64,000 nt of DNA from Paracamarosporium sp. OC-R06-R3 (Eukaryota; Ascomycota; Dothideomycetes; Pleosporales; Didymosphaeriaceae). Under the pieces are notes generated by a model, which saw only the letters and a program-made list of their open reading frames with translations, was not told where the DNA came from and did no database searches. The DNA lies in the NCBI GenBank assembly GCA_019828545.1, contig JACVRA010000166.1:62001-126000 (forward strand), in the 5' to 3' direction. This document shows, in pieces, positions 34,055-45,671 of the stretch. Position numbers and translations under genes: made by a program. Each line of letters begins with the position of its first letter. The stretch's first letter is position 1.

Positions 34055-35461
34055 GATGCGCCAACAATACCGGATACGAGAATGCTTGATTCTGGAAGGC
34101 TGTATTGCTGGCAACTGAGCGAAGGGTTGGATTCAGGACTCAAGAGCCTCTGTCTCTCGACCACGCCGCGGTCCGGTCCAGAGAGCCGGAACATGCCTTA
34201 GGTACCCGACGAACCTGGTGCAACAAGAGCCTGAAACATTCACGACGGCCTTGGCAACGCAAGGGAGAAGTCAGAATAGTAATCAGGTTAGAAGGGAAGC
34301 ATTTCGCAGGGCGGGGTGCAATAACTGCGAAAGGGTAGAGCGGACCAACGCTTCGGTACAGGGGGGTCGAGAAATGCATTGTGAACCCAACAAGCTGGGA
34401 TTATGTCCTTTCAACAATCGGTCGTAAAGTTCCGAACGGGAAGCTGCGCAATGGATAATAAACAGTTTGTTTATACCGGAGATAATAGGCAGCAGTTGGC
34501 AGCAGGTGGCAGCCGTCGCATTACGCGTCGGAGCATTTCAGCCGAGTGGTCAGTGCAGAATAGATAGATGGGATTTCAAGTGGTTGGGCGATTTCATGCA
34601 CGCCTGGATTTGCAGATCTTGCCAAGCTGGAAGCGATTATTTAACGATGCACTAAACAGGGATGCATGAGGCTTGACAGGAGCGTGAATTGACATCGTTT
34701 CGTCCAATGTTGCAACATTTCTTATCTAGGGATCCAGATCCTTTCCTCACTAACCACTTTTCCCACTAAGCTCGACCATATGCAACGTTGGTCCGCTACC
34801 CCGAACACCTTGTTCGCGATTTACCGTCCTGCTGGAGTCCCCTATCGGGGTCAAACCGGGCTCCTTACCTGTTCCTGCAGTGTCTGCCCGGTCGCAGCGG
34901 TTCTAGAGCTTCAACTTCAATATCGCGATTTTTGATGAGATTTTGCGGCATCTGTAGTCGGTATAGCATGCACTTTCGAGCCGTTGCGAGTAGATGATAG
35001 CCACCATGACCACCGGCTTCTCCAATTTCACTACGGGGAGAAAGGGAATTCTTTCCACTGTCAATGTGTTTGGACTCTATCTCAATCATCCATATGACCC
35101 CCACACATGGGAGTCGGGGTAGAAGTTGAAGAATGCATGCCAAATGACGCGCACTGCGACCGGTTAATCCCGGATCACAAGCCCAGAGATTGGCTCGCGA
35201 CCTAAAAGTTCCCAGATAAGAGTAAAGTGCAGTGACACTGAAGTTGCTAAGCTACATACCTGAATTTCTTGTTTCTTGCGGAGGCAATTGTCTTTCAAGG
35301 TGGCAAATCTAAATGTAGAAGACTGGTTTTTTTCAAGTCGTTGTTGCTGTGCTTGGTGCGAAATACCCAAATAGTGCGTACATCAAAACTTCAATGCAGA
35401 TGCAAGCTGTGCGGGAATATATGACTTACCGTTGCAGGCGTCAACAATACCGAAGCGAACC
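34055..35461. promoter_or_regulatory. Shared divergent promoter region of hydrolase and PKS
   Basis: 1.4 kb between the two start codons without a supported gene. It contains CGG/CCG pairings that zinc-cluster regulators could use: CGG-N10-CCG at 34419-34434, CGG-N6-CGG near 34891, and overlapping CGG/CCG sites near 34168-34190. The PKS start codon has a favourable ACCATGG context. Confidence 0.45.
34419..34434. promoter_or_regulatory. CGG-N10-CCG inverted triplet, candidate zinc-cluster site
   Basis: A perfect inverted CGG/CCG pair spaced by 10 bases, the architecture bound by dimeric Zn2Cys6 regulators such as Put3. It lies between the hydrolase and PKS starts, and a Zn2Cys6 gene is in the same cluster. 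Such pairs also arise by chance. Confidence 0.3.
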
Positions 35462-38400
35462 ATGGCGCCATACGCTCTCACACCTACATCGGAAAGGGGA
35501 AGTCTCTCAGACGGAGAACTTCACGGGCATACCAATGGTGAACTGCATGAGCCATCGGACGGTAGTATAAATCACGAGCACCCGAATGGAGATGCAAATG
35601 GACTTCATGATGTTCCCCAAAACGGTGCCGCGTCGCCAAACGTTGACAACTCTGAACCACCCCAGCTGGTATTGGAAACTGCTCCAGCGATCCCCTACGA
35701 GACTGCCTATACGAACGGCTACACAGATGGGTATACCGAGGGATACAAAAAAAGTCATATCGAACTGCAAAACCAGCCAATTGCTATCGTTGGTATGGCG
35801 TGCCGCTTTCCAGGCAACGTCTCGACGCCTGATGAATTTTGGGAACTCTGCGCACGTGCTCGCACAGGCTTTTCAGAAATTCCCAAAGATCGCTTCGATA
35901 GCAATCGTTTTGTGCACCCTAACCCGGGCAAGAGCGGTACGACAAACGCACGGGGTGGAAATTTCGTGCAGGCAGATTTGAAGGCCTTTGATGCCCCTTT
36001 CTTCAGTTTCACGGCTCAAGAGGCCATTAGTTTAGATCCACAACAGCGGCTACTTCTAGAGTGCACATTCGAGGCCCTTGAGAGTGCCGGTATACCAAAG
36101 CACAGTATCGTAGGCCAGGATGTTGGCTGCTTCATTGGCGGCACGTTCTCCGAGTATGAGGCAGATCTGTTCAGAGACCCGGAAACTATACCCATGCATC
36201 AGGCAACTGGTAAGTTTGGTATACCGCTATTTGTTGACGTATCTGCTGACCGCTACAGGGTGCGCTTTCGCCATGCAATCGAATCGAATCTCTCACTTTT
36301 TTGATCTCAGAGGCCCTTCATTCACAGTAGATACTGCCTGCTCTAGTAGCATGGTGGCATTGCACGTTGCTTGTCAAAGCGTTCGAAATGGCGAATCAAG
36401 CTCGGCAATAGTAGGAGGAGTCCACCTCAACATGTTGCCTGAGTTTTGGATCTCTTATTCTATGTCTAGGTACGTCCTCCAATGTCATTTCCAGTCCACG
36501 TACTTACCGAATTTCTAGACTCTTTGGTGAAGCCGGTAGGTCTTATGCTTTCGATCAGAGAGGCACCGGCTATGGTCGAGGCGAGGGATGTGGCATCATA
36601 GTTCTTAAGACATTAGAGCAGGCACTCCAGGACAACGACCCTATCCGGGCCGTGATTACTGGAAGTGGTATAAATCAAGATGGAAGAACCCCAGGTATAA
36701 CCATGCCGAATGGTTCTGCGCAAGGTAAGAATGTTTTCTTCCCTGTCAAACAATGCTCATGTTCCTTAGAATCATTGATACGTTCCGTCTACAAGAACGG
36801 AGGCATGGATCCTGCGGACACTGGCTACGTTGAGGCCCACGGCACAGGAACACGAGTAGGTGATCCAATTGAGGTCGGCGCGCTTCGTGCTGTTTTCGGC
36901 GAAGGGCGAACGAAGCGAAAGCCGTTGTTCATTGGCTCGGTGAAGTCAAACATTGGGCATTTGGAAGCCGCAGCCGGCATTGCGGGCGTGATCAAGACTG
37001 CGTTAATGCTTGAACGTGGTTTCGTCCTACCAAACTATGACTTTAAACAGCCCAACGAGAAGATACCATTCGATGAGTGGGGCCTAAAGGTACCGACAAA
37101 CCAACGTCCTTGGCCGATAGGCAAACGATGGGCGAGCGTAAACGGCTTTGGCTTTGGTGGTACCAATGCTCATGTCGTGCTAACTAAAGGACCACTCGAA
37201 AGAAAAACCATGAAAGAAGAGATTGACACGCAGGCATTTGAACGGCTTTTCGTGCTGAGCGGGAACGACAAAATCACTGCTGAGCAGGTGATGAAAAACT
37301 ACGGAATATACCTTGAGCAGCGCCCTGAGGTCTTTCAAAACGATCTGTTAAGCAATCTCGCATATACACTTGGGCAGCGGAAGACTCATCTTCCGTGGCG
37401 CGTGGCTGTGGCTGCATCAACCTCCGTGGACCTCGTCGAAGTACTATCAAGTGGCAGGGTCCGTCCAGTCAAACAAGATTTGGAGTCAGTTCGCGCAGGT
37501 TTCATTTTTACAGGTCAAGGTAAGAATACATAGGTTGTACGTGACGTGCGTTTGCTTCACTAACCATAATATACTCATAGGAGCACAATGGTGGGCCATG
37601 GGCCGTGAACTCTATGACCGCTATCCCGTTTACGCATCATCGATTGATCGAGCTGACAAACACCTACTATCTCTCGGCGCCACATTCTCCTTGCTCGAAG
37701 AACTCGAGAAGGATGAAGCAACCACGAAAATCAATGCCGCTCATCTTAGCCAACCTTCCTGTACGGCGGTACAGTTGGCCCTTGTTGACTTGCTGAGAAC
37801 ATGGGACATTAGTCCTGTAGCTGTGGCGGGACACTCCAGCGGGGAAATTGGTGCAGCCTATGCCGCAGGCATCATTGACTTCGAAGATGCCATGACTGTG
37901 GCATATCATAGAGGACGCCTCATTCCGATCCTTAAGGAAAGATTCCCTGCTCTTGATGGTAGTATGATGGCTGTTGGTGCCGGCCAGAAAGACATTTCTC
38001 CATTGATTGAGCGCATTCCCAGTACTATAGGCGAGGCTAAGATTGCATGTATCAACAGTCCGTCCAGCGTCACGGTTTCTGGAGACACGAACGCCATCGT
38101 CGAGCTTCAGAGAATCATTGAAGAAGTGAGTTGCGATTGGGTGCTCTACTATGAATGCGAGGTGCTGATTGTAATCCTAATTACCAGGTCCACCCAGGCA
38201 TGTTTGCTCGGAAGCTACAGGTTGACACCGCTTATCATTCTCATCATATGAACCTTGTAGCGAAGGAGTACACCGAATCGTTGCGGTTCATCAAACCTCC
38301 TGAATCTTCGAAGACTCTATTTTACTCCTCGTTATTAGGGCGTTTAGCCAAGTCCTCAGAGCTTGACGCAACATACTGGGTACAGAACTTGACATGTCCC

Positions 38401-41400
38401 GTACGTTTTGATGATGCAGTGAATAGCATGTGTCAACCTTCCCATGATCACAAGACTGGGGTCAATTTCCTGCTCGAACTTGGACCTCATTCGGCTCTTC
38501 AAGGCCCAATCAAACAGATCCTCAAATCAGTGAGTCGCCCAAGGGCCGTCATACGCGAAGTGATTGTATACTGAACTTGTAGGTTGGAACCTCTGCAAGT
38601 AAGATTGCATACGCATCGGCCTTAGCCCGAAAGAAGAATGCTGCGGAGACTACCCTCGCGATAGCAGGCACACTATGGACTAAAGGAGTTGCGCTCAATA
38701 TGGGTGCGATAAACTTCCCTAGGACCATGAAAAAGCCTCCAGCTGTGCTCACTGACATACCACGATATCCATGGAATCACCAATCAAGCTATTACCATCA
38801 GTCAAGGTTCACGGACATACACAAGTTTCAGAGAGATCAACGATCCGACATAATTGGTACACTGGCTATGTATTCGAACCATATCGAGCCCACCTGGAGG
38901 AACATTGTGCGCCTTGATGAACTTCCTTGGCTACGCCACCATCAAGTACAAGGTCTGACCATCTTTCCGATATCCGGTTTTGTGTCCATGGCTTTGGAAG
39001 CTGCGGCACAAAAGGCCTCTTGGGATAAGATGGAATTTGACACCCTGGAGGTCTGTAACTTGCTTGTAGTTACCCCTGTCATGTTGTCAGAGGAAGACTT
39101 GGAAATGACGATAACCTTGCGCCCTCAAGCTGGGAGCGGAGCAACGACGGGGCTACGTGCTGAGTTCGTTGTATCTTCCTGGGCTGGTGGAAAGGGCTGG
39201 ACGCAGCACTGCACGGGCGTTGTAAGAACAAGGAGTATCGAGGTCAATGGTCTCCACAGTGACCGACTTGTCGAGTCACAGAGGTATAGGTTGGAGTCCA
39301 GGCTTTCCAGTATCACAGATGCTGCCAATGACGTCGTGGAGAGCGATAGTCTTTATGAACGCCTCTCAAACCTTGGTGTCTCGTACGGCGCCACTTTCCA
39401 AGGGCTCACTAATTGTCGAGCGTCTAGTGTCGGATGTGTGTCACAGCTTACTCTAGCTGACACTGCTACTGACATGCCGAATCATTACGAATCGGACTAT
39501 ATCATTCATCCTACCCTACTGGAACAACTTATTTCCTCCTATTGGCCTATTCTAGGGACAGTTAACGGATCCTTGGATATTATTCACCTGCCCTCGTCCA
39601 TTGACAAGATCACGGTATCAGCTACAGCATCCATGACGCTTCAAAACCATACAGGACGTCTACAAGCTTTCTGTGAACCTTCTTCGCCTCTTAGTAACGT
39701 TAAATCGAATAAGTTATCCATGTTCGCTTTGGCAGCAAATGATACAGAAAGGCCTATTATCGCTATTGAGAATCTTACGACATCACCTATGCTTGAAAAG
39801 GACACAGATAATGAGGCTCAAAGTGGTCGTGAGCTTTGTTACAAGCAGACGTGGGAGCCTGCGCTTGGAGAGCAAAAGGAAGATTCGCTAGCTCAGTTCG
39901 ATGCTGATATTGTTATCGTACATGGTACATCCCACTTTCAGCACAGTCTAGCCAGCGAACTGTCTTCAGCTTTAGCTGATTTGACAGGCTCCACTCCAAC
40001 TATAGGCACGCTGGCCACAGTGGACGGTACGAACAAGATCTGCGTCTTCCTTACTGAGGTCGATCAACCCGTTCTTGCTAGCCTAGACCAACAGACCTTC
40101 GATGCACTACAGAAGCTTCTTACTACAATCCAAGGCATGCTCTGGGTCGTCAAAGGTGCATACCAGAATGCGCAGAATCCAGATGCGAATATGGTCGCCG
40201 GTTTCAGCCGCACTCTCCGCTCCGAGGGCACGCTGATGAACTTCGTCACGCTTGACCTAGACGCTGAGACGGAATTGCCTTTGGCAGATATGGTCGGAAC
40301 AATAGCCAAGGTCTTACAGGCATCACTAAGCACCAACCGTCAAAGCGAGGAGACCGAGTTCACGGAACGGCGCGGCTCTTTGCTTACTCCTCGCATAGTC
40401 AACGATGAGGACATGAATGAGTATGTTCATCAACAAGTGGAGCCGTCCTCAACTGAGACGGCTTCGTTCACGGACATTGTGCGACCGCTACGAGCTTTCA
40501 TTACCACTCCCGGTGCCCTCGACACAGTACACTTCGAAGATGATCAAACACCTCGGACTCCATTGCCTGAGGATCACGTAGATATCCAAGTTAAGGCAGT
40601 TGGCATCAATGTACGAGATGCTGAAACAGCTATGGGTCACCTGCGCGACGATGAGTTGGGTATGGAGTGCAGTGGTGTGGTGACTGGCGTCGCATCGAAC
40701 GTCAACTCGGTCGCGGTCGGTGATCGCGTTGCGGCTATTACTCCGAATGGGTCATTATCTACCGTTGCTCGTGCACATGACCGGTTTCTCATCAAACTTC
40801 CAAATCATTTGTCGTTCGAAGAGGCGGCCTCCATCCCGCTCGCATACTGCACGGCGTACCACAGCCTGGTCGACATCGCCTCGCTCTCCGAAGGCGAGTC
40901 TATTTTGATCCATCATGCAGCAACCGCTGTGGGACAAGCCGCCATCGCCGTCGCACAGATGCTTGGTGCAGACGTATATGCCACGGTAAGAAACTCAGAA
41001 GAGAAAGCCACACTGACCCGGCAATATGGCATTCTCGATGATCGTGTCTACTTTGTTGGTAGCGATTCATTTACCGATTTCCTTCTGGATACGACCAATG
41101 GCCTAGGAGTAAACGTTGTCCTCAACGACCTATCGGAGGGAGAGGTTCTCCGGGCCACATGGCGGTGCATCTCCAAGTTCGGCCGCTTTGTGCACATCGG
41201 CTGTAACGATATCGCATACGTTGCATTCGAGAAAAGTGCAACTATTGCGTGCGTCGACATATTTGCGCTTGCTCAGGATCGGCCACAGAAGCTGAAGCGT
41301 GTTCTCAGCGATGTAGCTAAACTTCTCCGATTCGGCAAGATAGTGCCTGCACATCCCATCATCTCGTACGGCATATCGCAGACCAGCAATGTGCTACAGG

Positions 41401-42727
41401 TTATGCACTCTGCTGAACCACATGGTAAAGCTATCATCGTACCGCGTGATGACGAAGCAGTCATGGTAAGTTGTTGTGTATCATTTCACCTAGTATAGTC
41501 ATTATTGACTTCATTCCTAGGTGCCAAGACTCAAAGGGGAAGCGAACATTCTTCGTGCCGATGCAACATATGTGCTTATTGGTGGTACCGGTGGCCTTGG
41601 TCGGAGCATGGCTAAATGGATGGTATCAAAAGGAGCACAGAACATCGTCCTCTTGTCCCGCAGCGGTGCTGTCCACGGCAAAGCGAAAGAACAAGTCGAT
41701 GCGCTCAATGCTGCTGGCGCAAACATTGTTATTCGGCGCTGTAATGTCGCCGATCGCTCTGATGTCAACTCCTTACTCACCTCAGGACTTGAGGGTCTAC
41801 CTCCTGTTCGGGGTATCGTTCATGGTGCTATGGTGTTGCATGTGAGTAATCAGTCTTCATCGTTGATGATACCATTACTAATGATGAGATAAGGATGTTC
41901 TCTTCGAGAAGATGACCTTCGAGCAGTACACCACTGTGATTGAGTCAAAGGTACAGGGTGCCTGGAACTTCCACCACGCACTCGGCTCATCGCCTCTTGA
42001 TTTCTTCATCGTCATCTCCTCAGCCGCAGGCGCGGTCGGGAACAGAGGCCAGGCTGCTTATGCAGCTGCTAACACCTTCCTCAATGGCCTGACCCAATAC
42101 CGTGCGTCCCGCGGTCTGCCAGCCGCATCTCTCGACCTGACAGCCGTCTCTGATGCAGGTTATCTTGCCGAAGATGCTGATAAGGCCGCTGAAGTGGCGC
42201 GCAACTTAGGTAGCGATACCATATGCGAAGCTGAAGTGCTTGCACTCATCAGCGCAGCCATCACGGGCAAAATGGCGAGCACCTGCAACCACCACACCAT
42301 CACTGGCATGCGCATCACCGCCACGATGCGCCCTTTCTGGTCCACCGACGCGAAGTTCAAGCACTTGTTGTCCGTTGCCGAAGCTGAGGCTGCGGCCATG
42401 TCTTCCAATGGTCCCGTTGCCATATCATGGAGTGCCGCGTTCAAGACGGCGGCCTCTGCCTCGCGTGCCGAAGCTGAAGAGGTAGTCTGTAAAGGGCTTG
42501 TTGAGAAGATTGCCGAAGTAGTGGGTATGGACAAGGAGGATTTAGACGTGACGCGCCCCCTAAGCAACTATCCGCTAGACTCTTTGACGGCAATTGAAGT
42601 GCGCAACTTTATCACGAGAATGTTTGAGGCGAACTTGCAGGTGTTGGAGTTGCTAGCTCAAGGAAGTATTCAAGGTCTGGCCAAGGTCGTCTGTGTGAAG
42701 AGCAAGGTCGGCGTAGTGGCGGAGTAG
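35462..42727 (+). CDS. Highly reducing iterative type I polyketide synthase (KS-AT-DH-ER-KR-ACP)
   Basis: Nine exons: 35462-36209, 36259-36469, 36519-36724, 36770-37519, 37581-38125, 38188-38529, 38583-41465, 41521-41841, 41894-42727; 2279 residues, all phases agree. After a ~100-residue low-complexity leader comes KS (~105-535) with Cys277 (D-T-A-C-S-S-S), His412 (E-A-H-G-T-G-T) and His452 (N-I-G-H-L). AT has Ser724 (G-H-S-S-G). DH has His1054 (H-Q-V-Q-G) and H-P-T-L-L-E, with Glu1248 where Asp is usual. ER (~1578-1893) has an atypical nucleotide loop A-A-T-A-V-G-Q. KR (~1910-2060) has G-G-T-G-G-L-G and Tyr2058. ACP carries Ser2232 (P-L-D-S-L). There is no C-methyltransferase and no C-terminal release domain. 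A reduced, unmethylated chain released in trans is expected. Confidence 0.95.
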
Positions 42728-43168
42728 AGGGTATTTTGCACGATTAGGGTCGAGGTGAGATAAGATTGAGCATATTCGTAAATTTAATTCTTTCTGTAAG
42801 CAGCGTAGGTATGCTAGGGTTATCATGTACGTAGATTTGGCGTTGCTGATATATCTATTGTGATTTCATAATTACTCTGCTCACATCATATTGGGTTAGA
42901 GGACAGGACACGAGCAGACAAGGTGCACATGCGATAAGCTATCGATAAAGACATTGCGATGTTCTAGCGAAATTGGTTAGAAATCAACATTTGATGCTGC
43001 ATCGAAAGCCTAGTTACCCTGATCTGCACCACAAAGACTGAACATGCAGGATCTTGGATTTGCTCACAGCGAAAAGTGGAGAGAAACATGAATGAAGACA
43101 AAATGAAGCCGAACAACCCGATCTGGGCAAAAAACGGTGTCGCTTGAGCATACAGTGGCTATCTGATA
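42728..43168. other. Convergent spacer between PKS and regulator
   Basis: 440 bp, AT-richer than the genes, holding both 3' flanks. No gene or repeat is seen. Confidence 0.5.
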
Positions 43169-44906
43169 TTACAGTAGTTCCTCAACATATCTGTTGTGCC
43201 CCACCAACGTAACCTGGGCTGGAGTTTCATTAGTTTGACAGAATTCTACCAGTTCTTCTAACGCTGATGTTCTTGGTCGCAAAGTTACCTCTGTTCCGCC
43301 ACCCCACCATTTCTTCGCAAGCATTGTTATCTTGTCTCGATCCACGTGGGCCAGGTTAATCTCACATTCTACGTTGGCCACAATTAGTGTTTTCAAAAAT
43401 GCACCCACTCGACTTCCGATTCCCGTAGGATCTTCCTGAGCCCAGAAGATTCTCGTAATTCGCATGGCATCCGGTGAGCCAAGTTGACTACTAACAGAAA
43501 GGCAGTGAAGTGCAGCGCCTAAGCTCATAGAGTAGTATACCAAGGAACCGTCCCCTGCGCTAGGTGTGAAAAAATAAGGGAGGGATTCGGAAATGAGGCT
43601 TGCATATCGAAGCGGGTCGATGCGTCGTGGAAGAAGATACAATGGACTGCATGGCGGTGAGCTCGCGTGCTTTGTGCGACAGAGGCGGACATACCTATCA
43701 GTTGCTTGCCATACAAGTCGGAGAGTAGTGTAAAGAAAGCAGCAAGTCATCCAGTATATAGAGAGTGCTTGCGCATACTCATGGTTGATCTCGGTCTCTG
43801 CCGTAAGTGGGGTATCGAAGTGTGTATAAGGAAAGCTGGCCTGATCGATGTCAGGGAGACTGCAGGTTGCTGCAAGTTCGCGATACCAGCGTTGAAGATG
43901 GATATCAAGCCTCCAACAAGCACTCAAAAGGGATTCTGGGTCGTGTGAGTGCTGGGGGTTTGATGTTTGCATTTGATCAAGCATCACTAAGATGCGTGGT
44001 ACCTGGGCGCAAAGGTCGACAATCTTGTCATATAGAGACTTAGGGTTGCTAGTCGTGGCCCACGGTACCTCCAACCATTCGAAGGAATCAAGGAACGTGG
44101 CCTTGCGGGACACAAGCGCAGCGAAGATCTATAGATGTTCAGTAAATATAGTCTAAAGCTTGGTTGAAGAAAAACTGACAACGTCTAAACGCGCACTAAC
44201 GAATAAATCATGGCCGATCCCGGAAGCAAAAGCATGCGGACCACGCAGCTGAATGAGTTTCCCTATCCCTTGTATATGGGTTTGCCAGTTGGCACCTTGT
44301 AATGCTGGGCTACAAAGGATTTCGTAGAGACTCAAAAGTAGACATGTAGCAATGATGTCGTCACTACATGTACCCTTTTGTAGATCGATTGTGCGAGCGA
44401 CTTCGCGAAGGCAGTCACTGTAATGTATAGATCCTGACCTTGCGACACTGCTGTCCCCACTATATTGGCCAACCCTTGACAGCGTCAAGGCAAGCATCGC
44501 TTTTTTAAAAGAGCCGTATGATGTGTAGCGGTCCCTGATAACTCGAGTCCAATCCCCATTGGAAGACCGTGAGGCCTTTGACATCGTAGGCAACAACAGC
44601 TCCCAGAAGGTCTCGATATACTTGACTTCCATGGCAGTGCTTTGTAAGCTAGGCTGCGATCTGAAAGCCATTGGGGTATAGACGACCACATCCAGATTGT
44701 CATTGTATCCGGTACATTTCAATTTGCTTTTCGTACATTGACCGCAGGATGGCCGTACTAAATCGCACTTACAGCGTGTCAGCTGTGTTTGGACGTCAAG
44801 GGGCTTACTAGGCCAGTATGTAAGGCCCACTCTCCGGCCTACTTACTCCCTTTTTCCTCCGCCGGCAACTAAAGCATCCCTTGGACCGGCCTGGCCTACC
44901 GACCAT
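43169..44906 (-). CDS. Zn2Cys6 transcription factor, likely cluster regulator
   Basis: Minus-strand exons 44906-44847, 44767-44180 and 44128-43169 give 535 residues. A further 48-bp in-frame segment (43694-43647, GTATGT...ATGCAG) is probably another intron, which would give 519. Joining the first two exons rebuilds a perfect zinc cluster at residues ~11-37: C-F-S-C, six residues, C, six residues, C-G-Q-C, six residues, C. The 79-bp intron cuts exactly before the third cysteine. A long fungal-specific helical region follows (residues ~70-530), usual for effector-sensing regulators. Its place next to the PKS stop codon suggests pathway-specific control, for example through CGG/CCG pairs in the PKS-hydrolase promoter. 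The first exon is short, and an annotation starting at the next ATG would miss the DNA-binding domain. Confidence 0.88.
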
Positions 44907-45671
44907 GCTGTAAGCGATGACGGACGAGTTTTGCGAAGTCAGTGGCGACGGAGTGGAACGTCTTCAACAAATGTCACGAGTGGTGATGGTGAGGGAATCG
45001 GAATCGCCAAGAGTGCGCTAGTGGGCTCTTGGAGGATTGTCATGACCTCATGTTAACAAACACCATCTTTCATTGCTGCTACGAGATATTTTGGTATTGC
45101 TACGAGTCTCATCCTAAAAGATCTTCTTTCACCCTACATTGTGTCTGTTTCGCAGCGGCTGCGGCTTATGACAAGCACGCGTATTTCATGCCCCTTGATC
45201 GACGAGATTTCTCCGCTTCACGCTAATGCATTCAGCGGCTCCTTGGCAATCTAACCAATCTAGGACCTATCTGCGCATGGTGCCTGGTTGAGTAGGCATC
45301 CTGTATACCTGTAGAGCATTTCCTATAAGGCATGTGTCTAACCCATCATCGAACCAATTAGCGACAGCTTCAGTACACTTCTATGAACGCTCTGCAGATT
45401 GGTTGGCTAGGCATTTCCTAAAATGGGTTAGACACATGCCTGATAGGCAAAACTCTACAGTAACAGATGTGAAATGCTGAATGCAATACGAGATGCGTCT
45501 GCCTGCCCTCAATCCCATCTAAGGTCTTTATGCGCAGTATGTCGGAGTTGGAGGTACTGGCAAGATGCTCCATCCTAAAATGAAAAGATAAATATCAGGA
45601 CGCTGCTCATTACAATCCGCTTTATAGTACATGATCATAGCTGCTCTTTAGCGATCTCCAAAACATCTACA
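44907..45671. other. Divergent spacer between regulator and DUF2306 gene
   Basis: 765 bp with both promoters and a foldback repeat (listed separately). No gene is supported. Confidence 0.5.
45309..45460. repeat. Imperfect inverted repeat with 38-bp arms, MITE-like foldback
   Basis: The left arm 45309-45346 and right arm 45423-45460 are reverse complements at 34 of 38 positions, with a 19-bp perfect inner block (AGGCATGTGTCTAACCCAT). The 76-bp middle has a further small inverted pair (ACCAAT/ATTGGT) and repeats GCATTTCCTA from the left arm as a direct copy. No open frame lies inside. No clear target-site duplication is visible at the outer edges. It fits a small non-autonomous DNA element or a strong cruciform/hairpin. 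Confidence 0.8.
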
